The notes under the pieces were generated by a model that worked only from the letters and a program-made list of their open reading frames with translations, was not told the DNA's origin and searched no databases. This document shows positions 23,093 to 29,482 of a DNA stretch of 29,482 nucleotides, piece after piece. Where the stretch lies: NCBI GenBank assembly GCA_910586045.1, contig CAJUIH010000029.1, positions 1 through 29,482 on the forward strand, written 5' to 3'. This DNA comes from an uncultured Eubacterium sp. (lineage in GTDB: Bacteria > Bacillota > Clostridia > Lachnospirales > Lachnospiraceae). The stretch's first letter is position 1, and each line of letters begins with the position of its first letter. A program made the translations under genes and the position numbers.

Positions 23093-23345
23093 ATGGAAAA
23101 TTTTTTGATATTATAATAGCTGTCACAGCAGTCCTTGCAGGAATGGATACCTGGAATGAGATTGCAGACTGGGCGGCTTCTAAAAAAGAATGGCTGGGAA
23201 CGTTCCTAACTGCCAGGCGGAACCCCTCCCATGATACGATCAACAGGCCAGCGGCGTGTCTGGCAAAGTAAAAGGCGTAGTGGCTATTGATGGCAAAACA
23301 GCAAGACGCAGCAGGGAAGAAGCCTTTGTCAAGGTTATCGAATGA
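23093..23345 (+). pseudogene. ISAs1-family transposase remnant
   Basis: The piece IIIAVTAVLAGMDTWNEIADWAASKKEWLGTFL followed by PSHDTINR matches the N-terminal region of ISAs1-type (H-repeat-associated) transposases. The DNA after it, in another frame, gives GKVKGVVAIDGKTARRSREE, the block around the first catalytic Asp. An ATG at 23093 with AAAGGA before it and the start MENF fits the normal ISAs1 start, but the codons joining it to the conserved part are missing or out of frame. The copy therefore has at least one internal deletion and a frameshift, and stops soon after the DGKT motif. It cannot encode an active enzyme, and no flanking inverted repeats were recognised. Confidence 0.75.
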
Positions 23346-23394
23346 TTCATCACCATATGGCTGGATATCCGCAAGTGAATCCTGTGCGATAAAA

Positions 23395-23923
23395 TTATAA
23401 TAGTCTGTCACAGTATTTAATCTCCCACTCCCGAATAGTGCCGGATTCACAGGCATGGTAAATAGTCCTTATAATAGTGATGCCAGTGCCTTTCTCCTGC
23501 GGCCTGTTTGCGTTATACCGCTCCCGGAAAATCCGTGTCATGACAGCATTGTCTTTGTGGCGGTTCGTAAGCTCCTGATCATCAGCATGGCTAAGATTTA
23601 TGCCGCTGTTCAATAGTGCCATTGTGCTGCTGTCAACTATATTTCCGTCCGGTTTTCCAAGTTCTGCCATCTTTGCATTATGCATCAACCACGGCCAGAA
23701 TCCCGGATCGGCTATTTTCGATCTGTGCATCCCGTTCCGCTTCCAGTTCCGTTAACCTGTCCTGATAGCCTTTCTCCTCCAAAAGGTCAGATTCATAAGC
23801 TCCTTTTGCCACTTCGCACCCATGTTCATAATCTACCCTTGCCCTGCTAATAGCACTGCTTGCGCCCTCTGCTAGCCTAACCGTCTTTTTGTAATACGCA
23901 ATCGTTGAATTTTCATGGTAAAT
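23395..23923 (-). pseudogene. Decayed gene of unknown family, in two frames
   Basis: Two overlapping - strand pieces look protein-like. The upstream one (about 23923-23690) reads HENSTIAYYKKTVRLAEGA and continues as a charged, coiled-coil-like stretch. It runs out just as the second frame (ending at 23395) opens, with MAELGKPDGNIVDSSTMALL and later TIREWEIKYCDRLL at the end. A frameshift between the two around 23690-23730 would make one protein of about 175 residues. I do not recognise the family; a phage- or element-derived gene is possible but unsupported. There is no convincing start or ribosome binding site. Confidence 0.35.
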
Positions 23924-23925
23924 CC

Positions 23926-23960
23926 TAAGCGGCTTTTGCCATTTGGATTGTTACACTGTA
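23926..23960 (+). repeat. Dispersed 35-bp repeat, copy 2
   Basis: Direct copy of 22491-22525 with two mismatches. It lies about 30 bases beyond the 3' end of the Rpn-family gene and is followed by a run of T residues. Confidence 0.8.
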
Positions 23961-23988
23961 TTTTTTTTGCAGTATAAGTATGGATATA

Positions 23989-24882
23989 TTATAACAAACG
24001 TTCGATTTCCTGATCTGATAGGCCGTATTGCTTTTTTACGGCTTCTTTTATTTTTGTATGACTAATTCCAAGACTGCGCAGCACATTGACTGTTCCGCAG
24101 ATCCCTTCCAAAATACCTTCTTGACGTCCTTTCTCGATAGCCCTTTCCTCCGCTTCCTTTAACTCCGGAGCCATAATCTCTAATAATACCGAACCCAAAT
24201 CGCATTCTCCTTTCTGCTTTTCGATCCATTTTCTGTTTGCAGCAGCGAATACTTCCAAGATAGATGCTGCAAACGCATGGTCCTCTTTTCCTTCCAGACT
24301 TTTCATCAAGTTTAAAAAACGATTAATGTCCCCTGCCTGTGGCTTTTGCGTCAGTACACGCAGGCAGGTGTGGCTTTCGTTAAAAAGTTCCCTGATTACG
24401 ATGATCTGTGTCGGGAAGAGGATTTCATTCCCACTTAAATAATAGATCCCTTGATAGGGGTTTTCGATCACAGTCCCGGCACTGGAAAAATAGCGCAGCA
24501 GGCCAGCCGGCTTCGCGTTTCGAACCAAAGAGAGCGTAATGTCGCCGGCCTTTCTCCCGTCAACGGTTTGTGCATATGCTTTGTAAAGGCATCCATAAGC
24601 AGTAGCCTTATAATAAACATCCACATCCAGATGGTCGCCCGGCGCTTTGTATTCCAGGATATTGTATTCCCGAAAGAAATATCCGATCTCATTGCGGATC
24701 CTTGCAGCTTTGTTCTTTTTGATAATAAGTAAATCGATTTCCAGTGGCTTTGTATTCAGGTTGTATTCCTTTTCGAAAATAAGGTCTTCCCGGTTTCGCG
24801 CCAGTTCCAGGTTCATTGCGGATACAAAGGCCGGGTGCCATTGGATGGCGTGCTCTTCGTTTGCGTTTTGTTCTTGTTCCAT
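23989..24882 (-). CDS. Rpn/PD-(D/E)XK nuclease-family protein (recombination-promoting nuclease / transposase-like)
   Basis: This 297-residue protein belongs to the Rpn-like PD-(D/E)XK group common in Lachnospiraceae. The nuclease core shows LEIDLLIIKK with Asp50, then ILEYKAPGDHLD with Glu77 and Lys79, the D...ExK arrangement, followed by the YYKATAYGCLYKA helix. The second half is helical, with a Glu/Lys-rich segment near residues 240-255 that often occurs in these proteins. RpnA-type proteins increase recombination and cut DNA in vitro; whether this copy moves is unknown. It is divergent from the TIR gene and has a near-consensus promoter. It appears intact, unlike the genes on either side. 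Confidence 0.82.
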   Translation of the reverse strand: MEQEQNANEEHAIQWHPAFVSAMNLELARNREDLIFEKEYNLNTKPLEIDLLIIKKNKAARIRNEIGYFFREYNILEYKAPGDHLDVDVYYKATAYGCLYKAYAQTVDGRKAGDITLSLVRNAKPAGLLRYFSSAGTVIENPYQGIYYLSGNEILFPTQIIVIRELFNESHTCLRVLTQKPQAGDINRFLNLMKSLEGKEDHAFAASILEVFAAANRKWIEKQKGECDLGSVLLEIMAPELKEAEERAIEKGRQEGILEGICGTVNVLRSLGISHTKIKEAVKKQYGLSDQEIERLL

Positions 24883-24918
24883 TTTTATCCCTAAGAATGA
24901 TGTTTTTTTGATGGATTT

Positions 24919-24947
24919 ATTATAACAGCCCGGTGTTTTTTTTGCAA
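24919..24947 (-). promoter_or_regulatory. Promoter of the Rpn-family gene
   Basis: On the - strand TTGCAA (24942-24947) and a perfect TATAAT (24919-24924) are 17 bases apart, about 35 bases before the start codon. It overlaps the open frame of the TIR gene on the other strand. The spacer holds a run of A residues on this strand. Confidence 0.75.
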
Positions 24948-25620
24948 CCCATATCCGTTCCTATCAAAAATAAGCTGGAGGGGGTTACAATCGGCGGCAG
25001 CTATATCGGCGGCGATGCAGTTGTAAACGTAGGCGTTCCTAACATCCATGCGGATGCAGATCGAAAAAGCAAAGGTCAGACAATCTTCCTTTCCTATAAC
25101 TGGCATGATGTAAGTACTGCGGACCGGATTGACCGTTATTTGTCGAAGATCCCGGGTATAATTGTAAAAAGGGATGTACGCGATATTGGCCCATGGAAAA
25201 GTATCCGGGAGTTTATGGAAAGCATTAGACAGCAGGACTATGTGGTTCTCCTTGTAAGCGGCGGGTATTTGGAATCAAAAAACTGTATGTTTGAAGCCGT
25301 GGAGGTAATGAAAGAACAGGCATATGCGGACCGGATTTTTCCGGCGGTAATGGAGCGCAGCATCTATGACCCGCTGGCACGTGCGGAATACATCAAGTAC
25401 TGGCAAAAAGAGTGTGACACGCTGGAGGATGCTATAAGCGGGTTAGATCCGTCAAGTACCGTAGAGCTGGCGGCGGAATTAAGGCGATATAAAAGTATTT
25501 TTTCTTCCATTGGCGAGTTTTTTGGATTTGGTGTCCGACAGGAACCAGCCGGATATTTCGGAAATAGAAGTACAGATCGAAAAAGCACTATGGAAGAACA
25601 GGCCGGGGTGTTTCTTATGA
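24933..25620 (+). pseudogene. TIR-domain protein, frameshifted and without a clear start
   Basis: A TIR domain runs from TIFLSYNWHDVSTADRID (about residues 50-67) through KRDVRDIGPWKSIREFM, DYVVLLVSGGYLESKNCMFE and DRIFPAV. Glu121 in the NCMFE block is placed like the NAD-cleaving glutamate of TIR enzymes. In the frame as sequenced the reading drifts after SSIGEFF into non-family sequence. Shifting by one base at the T6/GG run (25518-25525) restores LVSDRNQPDISEIEVQIEKA and a stop at 25618-25620, so one base appears to be inserted. Upstream, GTG at 24933 is the only usual start but lacks a ribosome binding site; GGAGGGGG at 24977-24984 is followed by ATC, not ATG. A conserved-looking SYIGGDAVVNVGVPNI segment precedes the TIR domain. 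Probably a broken defence-type gene. Confidence 0.72.
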
Positions 25621-27241
25621 AACAGAAGATAGACAATCAGCTTAGCAAGTCCAGTTTCCGTGATTATGTGGGCGGAAACCAGATCAACAACTATATAACG
25701 GCCTGCAGCGAATCGGAACGTAGGTTTGTTGTTACGCGAAAGGCGGATATAAACCGGTGTTTTATTTTACAGGCCGTGAAACAGAACTGCAGGACCTGCG
25801 CCAAAGGGTCGAAGCAGGGCAGAAATCTGTCCTGGTCAGCGGCATGGGCGGGGTTGGGAAGACACAGATCTGCAGGAAGCTTTTTGCGGAATATAGGGAA
25901 ACAAACGGCAGGGGCGAACACGGATGTTTCGATTATATTGGGTTTATTGAATATAACGGGGATATGGGCAGCAGCCTGCAGGAATGCCTGTGGTACAAAC
26001 GGCAGGAAAATCCGGAACTGGACAGGGAGTCCGCATGGACCGAACTGGAGCGTCTGGCTTCGGGCGGAAAGCTGCTTTTGTTTGTGGACAATGTGAACCG
26101 GCATATGGGCCGGGATCCGGGGCTTGAAAGGCTGAACCAGATTCCGGGGGCCGTGGTTATTACGTCGAGACTGGTTTCGTTCAGCGATGAATTTGAGCCA
26201 TATAAAATCGGATTCCTTGTTAAGAAACAGTGCAGGGAAATTTATGAGAGGATACGGTTCGAGGGGAGCGGGAAGAACGTGGGGCCTGAGGAACGCAGGG
26301 ATTTGGATTATATCATAGAAAATTTGGCGGGGAGACATACGATTACCATACAATTCCTGGCTTACCTGGCACGGGAAAAACGCTGGCCTATAAAAGAATT
26401 GCGGAGCAGGCTGGAGAAAAAAGGGTTCCGCCTGGAATTTCACAAAAATGGGGAACCGGTAAATATGCAGGAATCTTATGAAGCGCTGTATAATATGTCC
26501 GAGTTGTCAGATGCGGAACAGAATATTTTGGAGGCATTTTCTGTATTCCCGTATAGTTTTCTCGATGCGGATGTGTGCAGCCGGTGGCTTTTAAAAGATG
26601 CGGGGATGTGCGAAGAGGATAGTGATATTTTGATGGGGCTGTATGAAAAAGGGTGGCTGCAGTTTGAGATAGAACGGGAAAGTTATGCGCTGCATCCTGT
26701 GTTTGCCCAGTTTATTTATGAGAAATGCAGACCAGGGGCAGGGAGGCATTCCGGACTGATTCATGCGTGTAATAAAAGTCGGAAAATACCGGGAAGCGGA
26801 TCGCCGTTTGGAATTGTACAGTATTTGCCATTTGCGGAAAGTATCGTGGAAAAGTTAGAATTGGGAGAGGATTATGATCATATTTTTTTGGTGGATTCCG
26901 TTGCTTATTTGCAGTATTATATTTCAAATCATGATAGAGCAGAAGAGTTGTACAAAAAGAACCTGCAAGTAAGAGAGAAAGTACTAGGGGAAGAGCATCC
27001 AGATACAGCGACCAGCTATAATAATCTTGCAGGGTTATATGCCAATCGTAACGAATACGAATGTGCACTAAATTATTACCTAAACGCATATCAAGTTTTC
27101 TTAAGCAAACTCGGAGGAAATCATCCTAACACGCAAACTGTTTTCAATAAAATGAAAAAGGCATTTTTAGAATGGGATTTCACAGGTGATTTTGCATTAT
27201 GGCTAAAAGAACAAATGGAAACCAAAAATCAACAACCATAA
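25617..27241 (+). pseudogene. NB-ARC / TPR protein (NLR-like), one-base frameshift near its start
   Basis: An ATG at 25617 overlaps the restored TIR stop as ATGA and begins MKQKIDNQLSKSSFRDYVGG, running to RRFVVTRKADI. One base missing in the A run at 25751-25753 then breaks the frame; adding it gives KADIKPVFYFTGRETEL and joins the rest. The remainder is an NB-ARC NTPase with P-loop GMGGVGKT (25841-25864), Walker B-like LLLFVDN and the VVITSR sensor, a helical region around YEALYNMSELSDAEQ, and about two TPR units with the EKVLGEEHPDTATSYNNLAGLY signature. Such TPR arrays are usually longer, so this one looks contracted. Paired with the TIR gene this resembles a two-gene NLR-type defence module. 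If the indels are sequencing errors, both genes are intact. Confidence 0.75.
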
Positions 27242-27409
27242 AATGCACATACAGCCAAAATATAATGAAACAAGCATGTGCGGCAACGATCATCCTGCTT
27301 CTAAAAAAGCACATACAAACCATTCCCGTACTTTTTAAAACCACGGCTTTTTATCAAAATCTTGGGAATGTCAGGCAGCCCAAGCATCCATTTGAGAATC
27401 CGGTTGCCC

Positions 27410-27432
27410 AAAATATATCCTTGTGCTACAAT
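27410..27432 (+). promoter_or_regulatory. Repeated promoter-like sequence with extended -10, copy 2
   Basis: Identical over 23 bases to 22526-22548, ending in TGCTACAAT. It points at the VanR-like gene, giving a predicted leader of about 65 bases. It is the only promoter-like signal I noticed in the 264-base gap before that gene. Confidence 0.55.
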
Positions 27433-27441
27433 AATTGCGCA

Positions 27442-27468
27442 GGATGCGTTCTGCTTTCGCAGGCATCC
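27442..27468 (+). other. Leader hairpin before the VanR-like gene
   Basis: GGATGC pairs with GCATCC and, inside a three-base bulge, CTGC pairs with GCAG around a TTTC loop. A run of T starts about nine bases after it, too far for a classical terminator. It could be a leader structure or a weak attenuator. A short open frame across this gap has no ribosome binding site and no family resemblance. Confidence 0.5.
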
Positions 27469-27505
27469 AGCCACAATTTTTAAAAGAAAAAGCCAGGGAT
27501 GAAAA

Positions 27506-28195
27506 ATGAATGGAAATATACTGATTGTAGATGATGAAAAAGAAATCGCGGACCTTGTAGAAGTCTGCCTGAAAAATGAAGGGTTTGAAGTATATAAGTT
27601 TTATAACGCGGCGGATGCGCTGTATGGTCTGGAGCGTACGGAGTTCAGCCTTGCTGTTTTAGACGTGATGCTGCCGGATATGGACGGATTTGCGCTTTGC
27701 CAGAAAATAAGGGAGAAGCATTTGTTTCCGATCATTATGCTGACGGCGAAAGTGGAGGATATGGATAAGATTATGGGCCTTACGCTTGGCGCGGACGATT
27801 ATATTACAAAGCCGTTTCAGCCGCTGGAACTGGTTGCCCGGGTCAAGTCACAGCTTCGCAGGTATACCCGTTATAATACGGCGGAAACCCATGAAATGGA
27901 TGAGTATGATTTCAGGGGGCTGTATATCGCAAAAGGAAGCCATAAATGTGTGTTAAACGGCAGGGAGCTTACGCTTACGCCGATTGAGTTCAGTATCCTG
28001 TGGTATTTGTGCGAGCACAGGGGGAATGTGGTTTCTTCGGAGGAATTGTTTGAAGCCGTATGGGGAGAGCAGTATTTGGACAGCAACAATACGGTGATGA
28101 CGCATATCGCAAGGCTGCGGGAAAAGATGCGCGAGCCGGCCAGAAAACCGAAATATATTAAAACAGTATGGGGAGTTGGGTACACGATTGAGTAA
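27506..28195 (+). CDS. OmpR-family response regulator, VanR-like
   Basis: A 229-residue regulator with a receiver domain and a winged-helix DNA-binding domain. The receiver has the acidic pair D9-D10, the phosphoacceptor Asp53 in LDVMLPDMDG, Thr80 and Lys102. The run DMDKIMGLTLGADDYITKPF, with LELVARVKSQLRRY after it, is very close to VanR proteins. The C-terminal domain has LTLTPIEFSILWYL, VWGEQYLDSNNTVMTHI for DNA recognition and VWGVGYTIE at the end. It should be phosphorylated by the kinase encoded next, whose start overlaps its stop. No van resistance genes are in the window, so the target and any link to glycopeptides are unknown; VanR-like pairs of this kind are common in Lachnospiraceae without resistance. 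Confidence 0.92.
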   Translation: MNGNILIVDDEKEIADLVEVCLKNEGFEVYKFYNAADALYGLERTEFSLAVLDVMLPDMDGFALCQKIREKHLFPIIMLTAKVEDMDKIMGLTLGADDYITKPFQPLELVARVKSQLRRYTRYNTAETHEMDEYDFRGLYIAKGSHKCVLNGRELTLTPIEFSILWYLCEHRGNVVSSEELFEAVWGEQYLDSNNTVMTHIARLREKMREPARKPKYIKTVWGVGYTIE

Positions 28196-29390
28196 GGAAA
28201 GCGGGGATTCCAAGGAAAGCGGATCTTTCAAAAAGAGCGGATCTTTCAAAAAAAATGGATCTTTCAAATCTTCGAACAAGGGCCGGGAACTGCAAAAAAG
28301 CCGGAAGCATACAAAAAATTCGATGGCGGTGCAGCTTAGGTTCCAGTATATGATATCCTGTATTGGGTTTGCGGCAGGTTTATGTGTGATATCCGTACTG
28401 GCCTGGACGGTATGCGTCAGCAGGATCTGGTATGGGAATGAGACGCTTTATCCGGTGTTGACCTGGGTTAAAGCGCATACCTTGTTTGCGTTTACCGCTG
28501 CGTGCCTGGTGGCTTCGATTGTCCTTGCCTGTTATTTCCTGTCCAGGCCGTTTCGTTATCTGGATGCGGTGATACACGCGGCGGAATTTTTGGCGCATCC
28601 GTCTGAGGAGCCGATTGAACTGCCGGTCCCTGTGCGCAGTATCGAGGATGAACTAAACCTGGTGCGGGAACAGGCGCTGCGCAATGCGCTGATTGCAAAA
28701 GAAGCGGAGCAGCGCAAAAACGACCTGATTGTTTATCTGGCGCATGATTTGAAGACGCCTCTTACGAGTGTGATCGGGTATTTGACGCTGTTAAAAGATG
28801 AGCCGCAGATTTCGGAAAAGATGCGGGCGCGGTATACGACGATCGCATTGGACAAGGCGCAGCGGCTGGAAGATTTGATTAATGAATTTTTTGATATTAC
28901 CAGGTTTAATCTGACGACATTGACCCTGGATCCGGAAACAGTCAATTTAAGCCGGATGCTGGAACAGATTGTCAGTGAATTTGTACCTGTCCTTGCAGAA
29001 AAGCAGCTTCATTGGAAGACGGAAATAGAACCTGGGATTATGCTTTTATGCGATGCGGACAAGCTGCAGCGAGTGTTTGATAATTTAATCCGCAATGCGG
29101 TGAGTTACAGTTATGCCGGGACGGAGGTTTTTCTTAGTATGAAACGAAACGGGCAGGGGGACATGGTTGTGGTCCAGGTGCACAACCATGGACGGACGAT
29201 CCCGCCGGAAAAGCTTTCGCACATTTTTGAGCAGTTTTTCCGTGTGGACGCTTCCCGTGCTTCCGCAACCGGAGGCGCAGGGCTGGGGCTTGCGATTGCA
29301 AAAGAGATTGTGGAGCTGCACCGGGGCGAAATCCGGGTGGAAAGCGCGGAAGAATGTGTGGCGTTTACGGTAGAACTGCCTTGCGTGTGA
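28188..29390 (+). CDS. VanS-like sensor histidine kinase with a repeat-containing N-terminus
   Basis: A 400-residue kinase. Order of parts: a Ser/Lys-rich cytoplasmic tail with 6-residue repeats (residues 3-26), two membrane helices (about 54-78 and 97-119) around a very short outside loop, a linker, the H-box LAHDLKTPLTSVIGY with His186, the N-box DNLIRNAVSYS, the F-box HIFEQFFRVD and the G-box GGAGLGLAIAKEIV. The start is uncertain. TTG at 28188 overlaps the regulator's stop and keeps the repeats in the protein. TTG at 28176 is possible, and ATG at 28323 would drop the repeats but has no good ribosome binding site. The short sensor loop suggests sensing within or at the membrane. Confidence 0.88.
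   Translation: MSKESGDSKESGSFKKSGSFKKNGSFKSSNKGRELQKSRKHTKNSMAVQLRFQYMISCIGFAAGLCVISVLAWTVCVSRIWYGNETLYPVLTWVKAHTLFAFTAACLVASIVLACYFLSRPFRYLDAVIHAAEFLAHPSEEPIELPVPVRSIEDELNLVREQALRNALIAKEAEQRKNDLIVYLAHDLKTPLTSVIGYLTLLKDEPQISEKMRARYTTIALDKAQRLEDLINEFFDITRFNLTTLTLDPETVNLSRMLEQIVSEFVPVLAEKQLHWKTEIEPGIMLLCDADKLQRVFDNLIRNAVSYSYAGTEVFLSMKRNGQGDMVVVQVHNHGRTIPPEKLSHIFEQFFRVDASRASATGGAGLGLAIAKEIVELHRGEIRVESAEECVAFTVELPCV
28194..28265 (+). repeat. 18-bp tandem repeat (four units) at the start of the VanS-like gene
   Basis: Four 18-base units in frame, encoding KESGDS, KESGSF, KKSGSF and KKNGSF, followed by the start of a fifth (KSS). The last unit contains eight A residues. Units two to four share GATCTTTC. 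No spacers are present, so this is a coding minisatellite and not a CRISPR. Confidence 0.85.
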
Positions 29391-29482
29391 GTTTGCAAAG
29401 GCAGATGCAAAATGAATGGGGCAATAAATTATATATTCGGTGATTGAATACTGCACAATAAACCCGATAAACGGCGGGCCAG
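29391..29482. other. Trailing non-coding sequence after the VanS-like gene
   Basis: Ninety-two AT-rich bases reach the window edge. I see no terminator hairpin, promoter of good quality or gene start. Confidence 0.4.

Noticed and set aside
25747..25760. Programmed -1 frameshift joining the two parts of the NB-ARC gene
   Set aside because: There is no X-XXY-YYZ slippery heptamer and no obvious downstream stem. A one-base loss in the A run is simpler, especially with a second homopolymer lesion upstream.
27199..27483. Short + strand open frame between the NLR-like gene and the VanR-like gene
   Set aside because: It overlaps the NLR end, has no ribosome binding site and crosses the promoter-like repeat and leader hairpin.
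28194..28265. CRISPR-like repeat array
   Set aside because: The units are contiguous with no spacers and are translated in frame.
27506..29390. Functional vancomycin resistance locus
   Set aside because: Only a VanR/VanS-like pair is present; no vanH, vanA/B-type ligase or vanX gene is visible in the window.

Overview
The window looks like a chromosomal segment of a gut-type Clostridia, most likely Lachnospiraceae. The protein families point that way: a TxpA/Hol_Tox-like peptide, a Lachnospiraceae-style Rpn/PD-(D/E)XK protein, DUF6020-like and DUF2142 membrane proteins, and a VanR/VanS-type two-component pair. Strong GGAGG-type ribosome binding sites and tightly overlapping genes fit too. 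The family assignment is inference from protein families, not from a marker gene.

Layout. (1) Bases 1-670: the end of a membrane protein, a DUF1905 gene and a terminator. (2) 727-1053: an AT-rich block bounded by perfect 28-bp inverted repeats. Each repeat is itself a dyad shaped like a tyrosine-recombinase core site, so the block is a candidate invertible promoter segment. (3) 1071-22195: an essentially unbroken + strand operon for a surface polysaccharide. It holds an XRE regulator, a GT4 glycosyltransferase, a two-gene ABC polysaccharide exporter and two paralogous proteins that each carry two GT4 domains. Then come two large polytopic membrane proteins of GT-C type, two tandem [DPM1-like GT2 + DUF2304] pairs, an SMR/EamA-like small transporter and a further GT2. 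A nucleotide-sugar block closes it: gmd, a ColD-type 3-dehydratase, a GDP-fucose-synthase/ColC-like enzyme, and manC. Together that block predicts GDP-L-colitose, a 3,6-dideoxyhexose best known from Gram-negative O-antigens. (4) 22196-23990: mobile debris, with a 167-nt hairpin element, a type I toxin-antitoxin-like locus, dispersed repeats, an ISAs1-family transposase remnant and an unidentified decayed gene. (5) 23989-27241: an Rpn/PD-(D/E)XK family gene divergent from a TIR gene and an NB-ARC/TPR (NLR-like) gene. These two were probably translationally coupled defence genes, now broken by two indels and lacking a clear start. (6) 27506-29390: a VanR/VanS-like two-component system whose kinase has an 18-bp tandem repeat in its N-terminus.

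How it may work together. The cytoplasmic GT4 enzymes would build a polymer exported by the ABC transporter. The DPM1-like/DUF2304 pairs, the small transporter and the GT-C-type membrane proteins would make and flip polyprenyl-phosphate sugars for decoration outside the membrane. Expression appears tunable at several levels: the putative invertible promoter at the head of the operon, plus two in-frame runs of nine G residues, one in the DUF2142 gene and one in the first DPM1-like gene, which are classic substrates for slipped-strand switching. No tRNA, rRNA or CRISPR array was seen.
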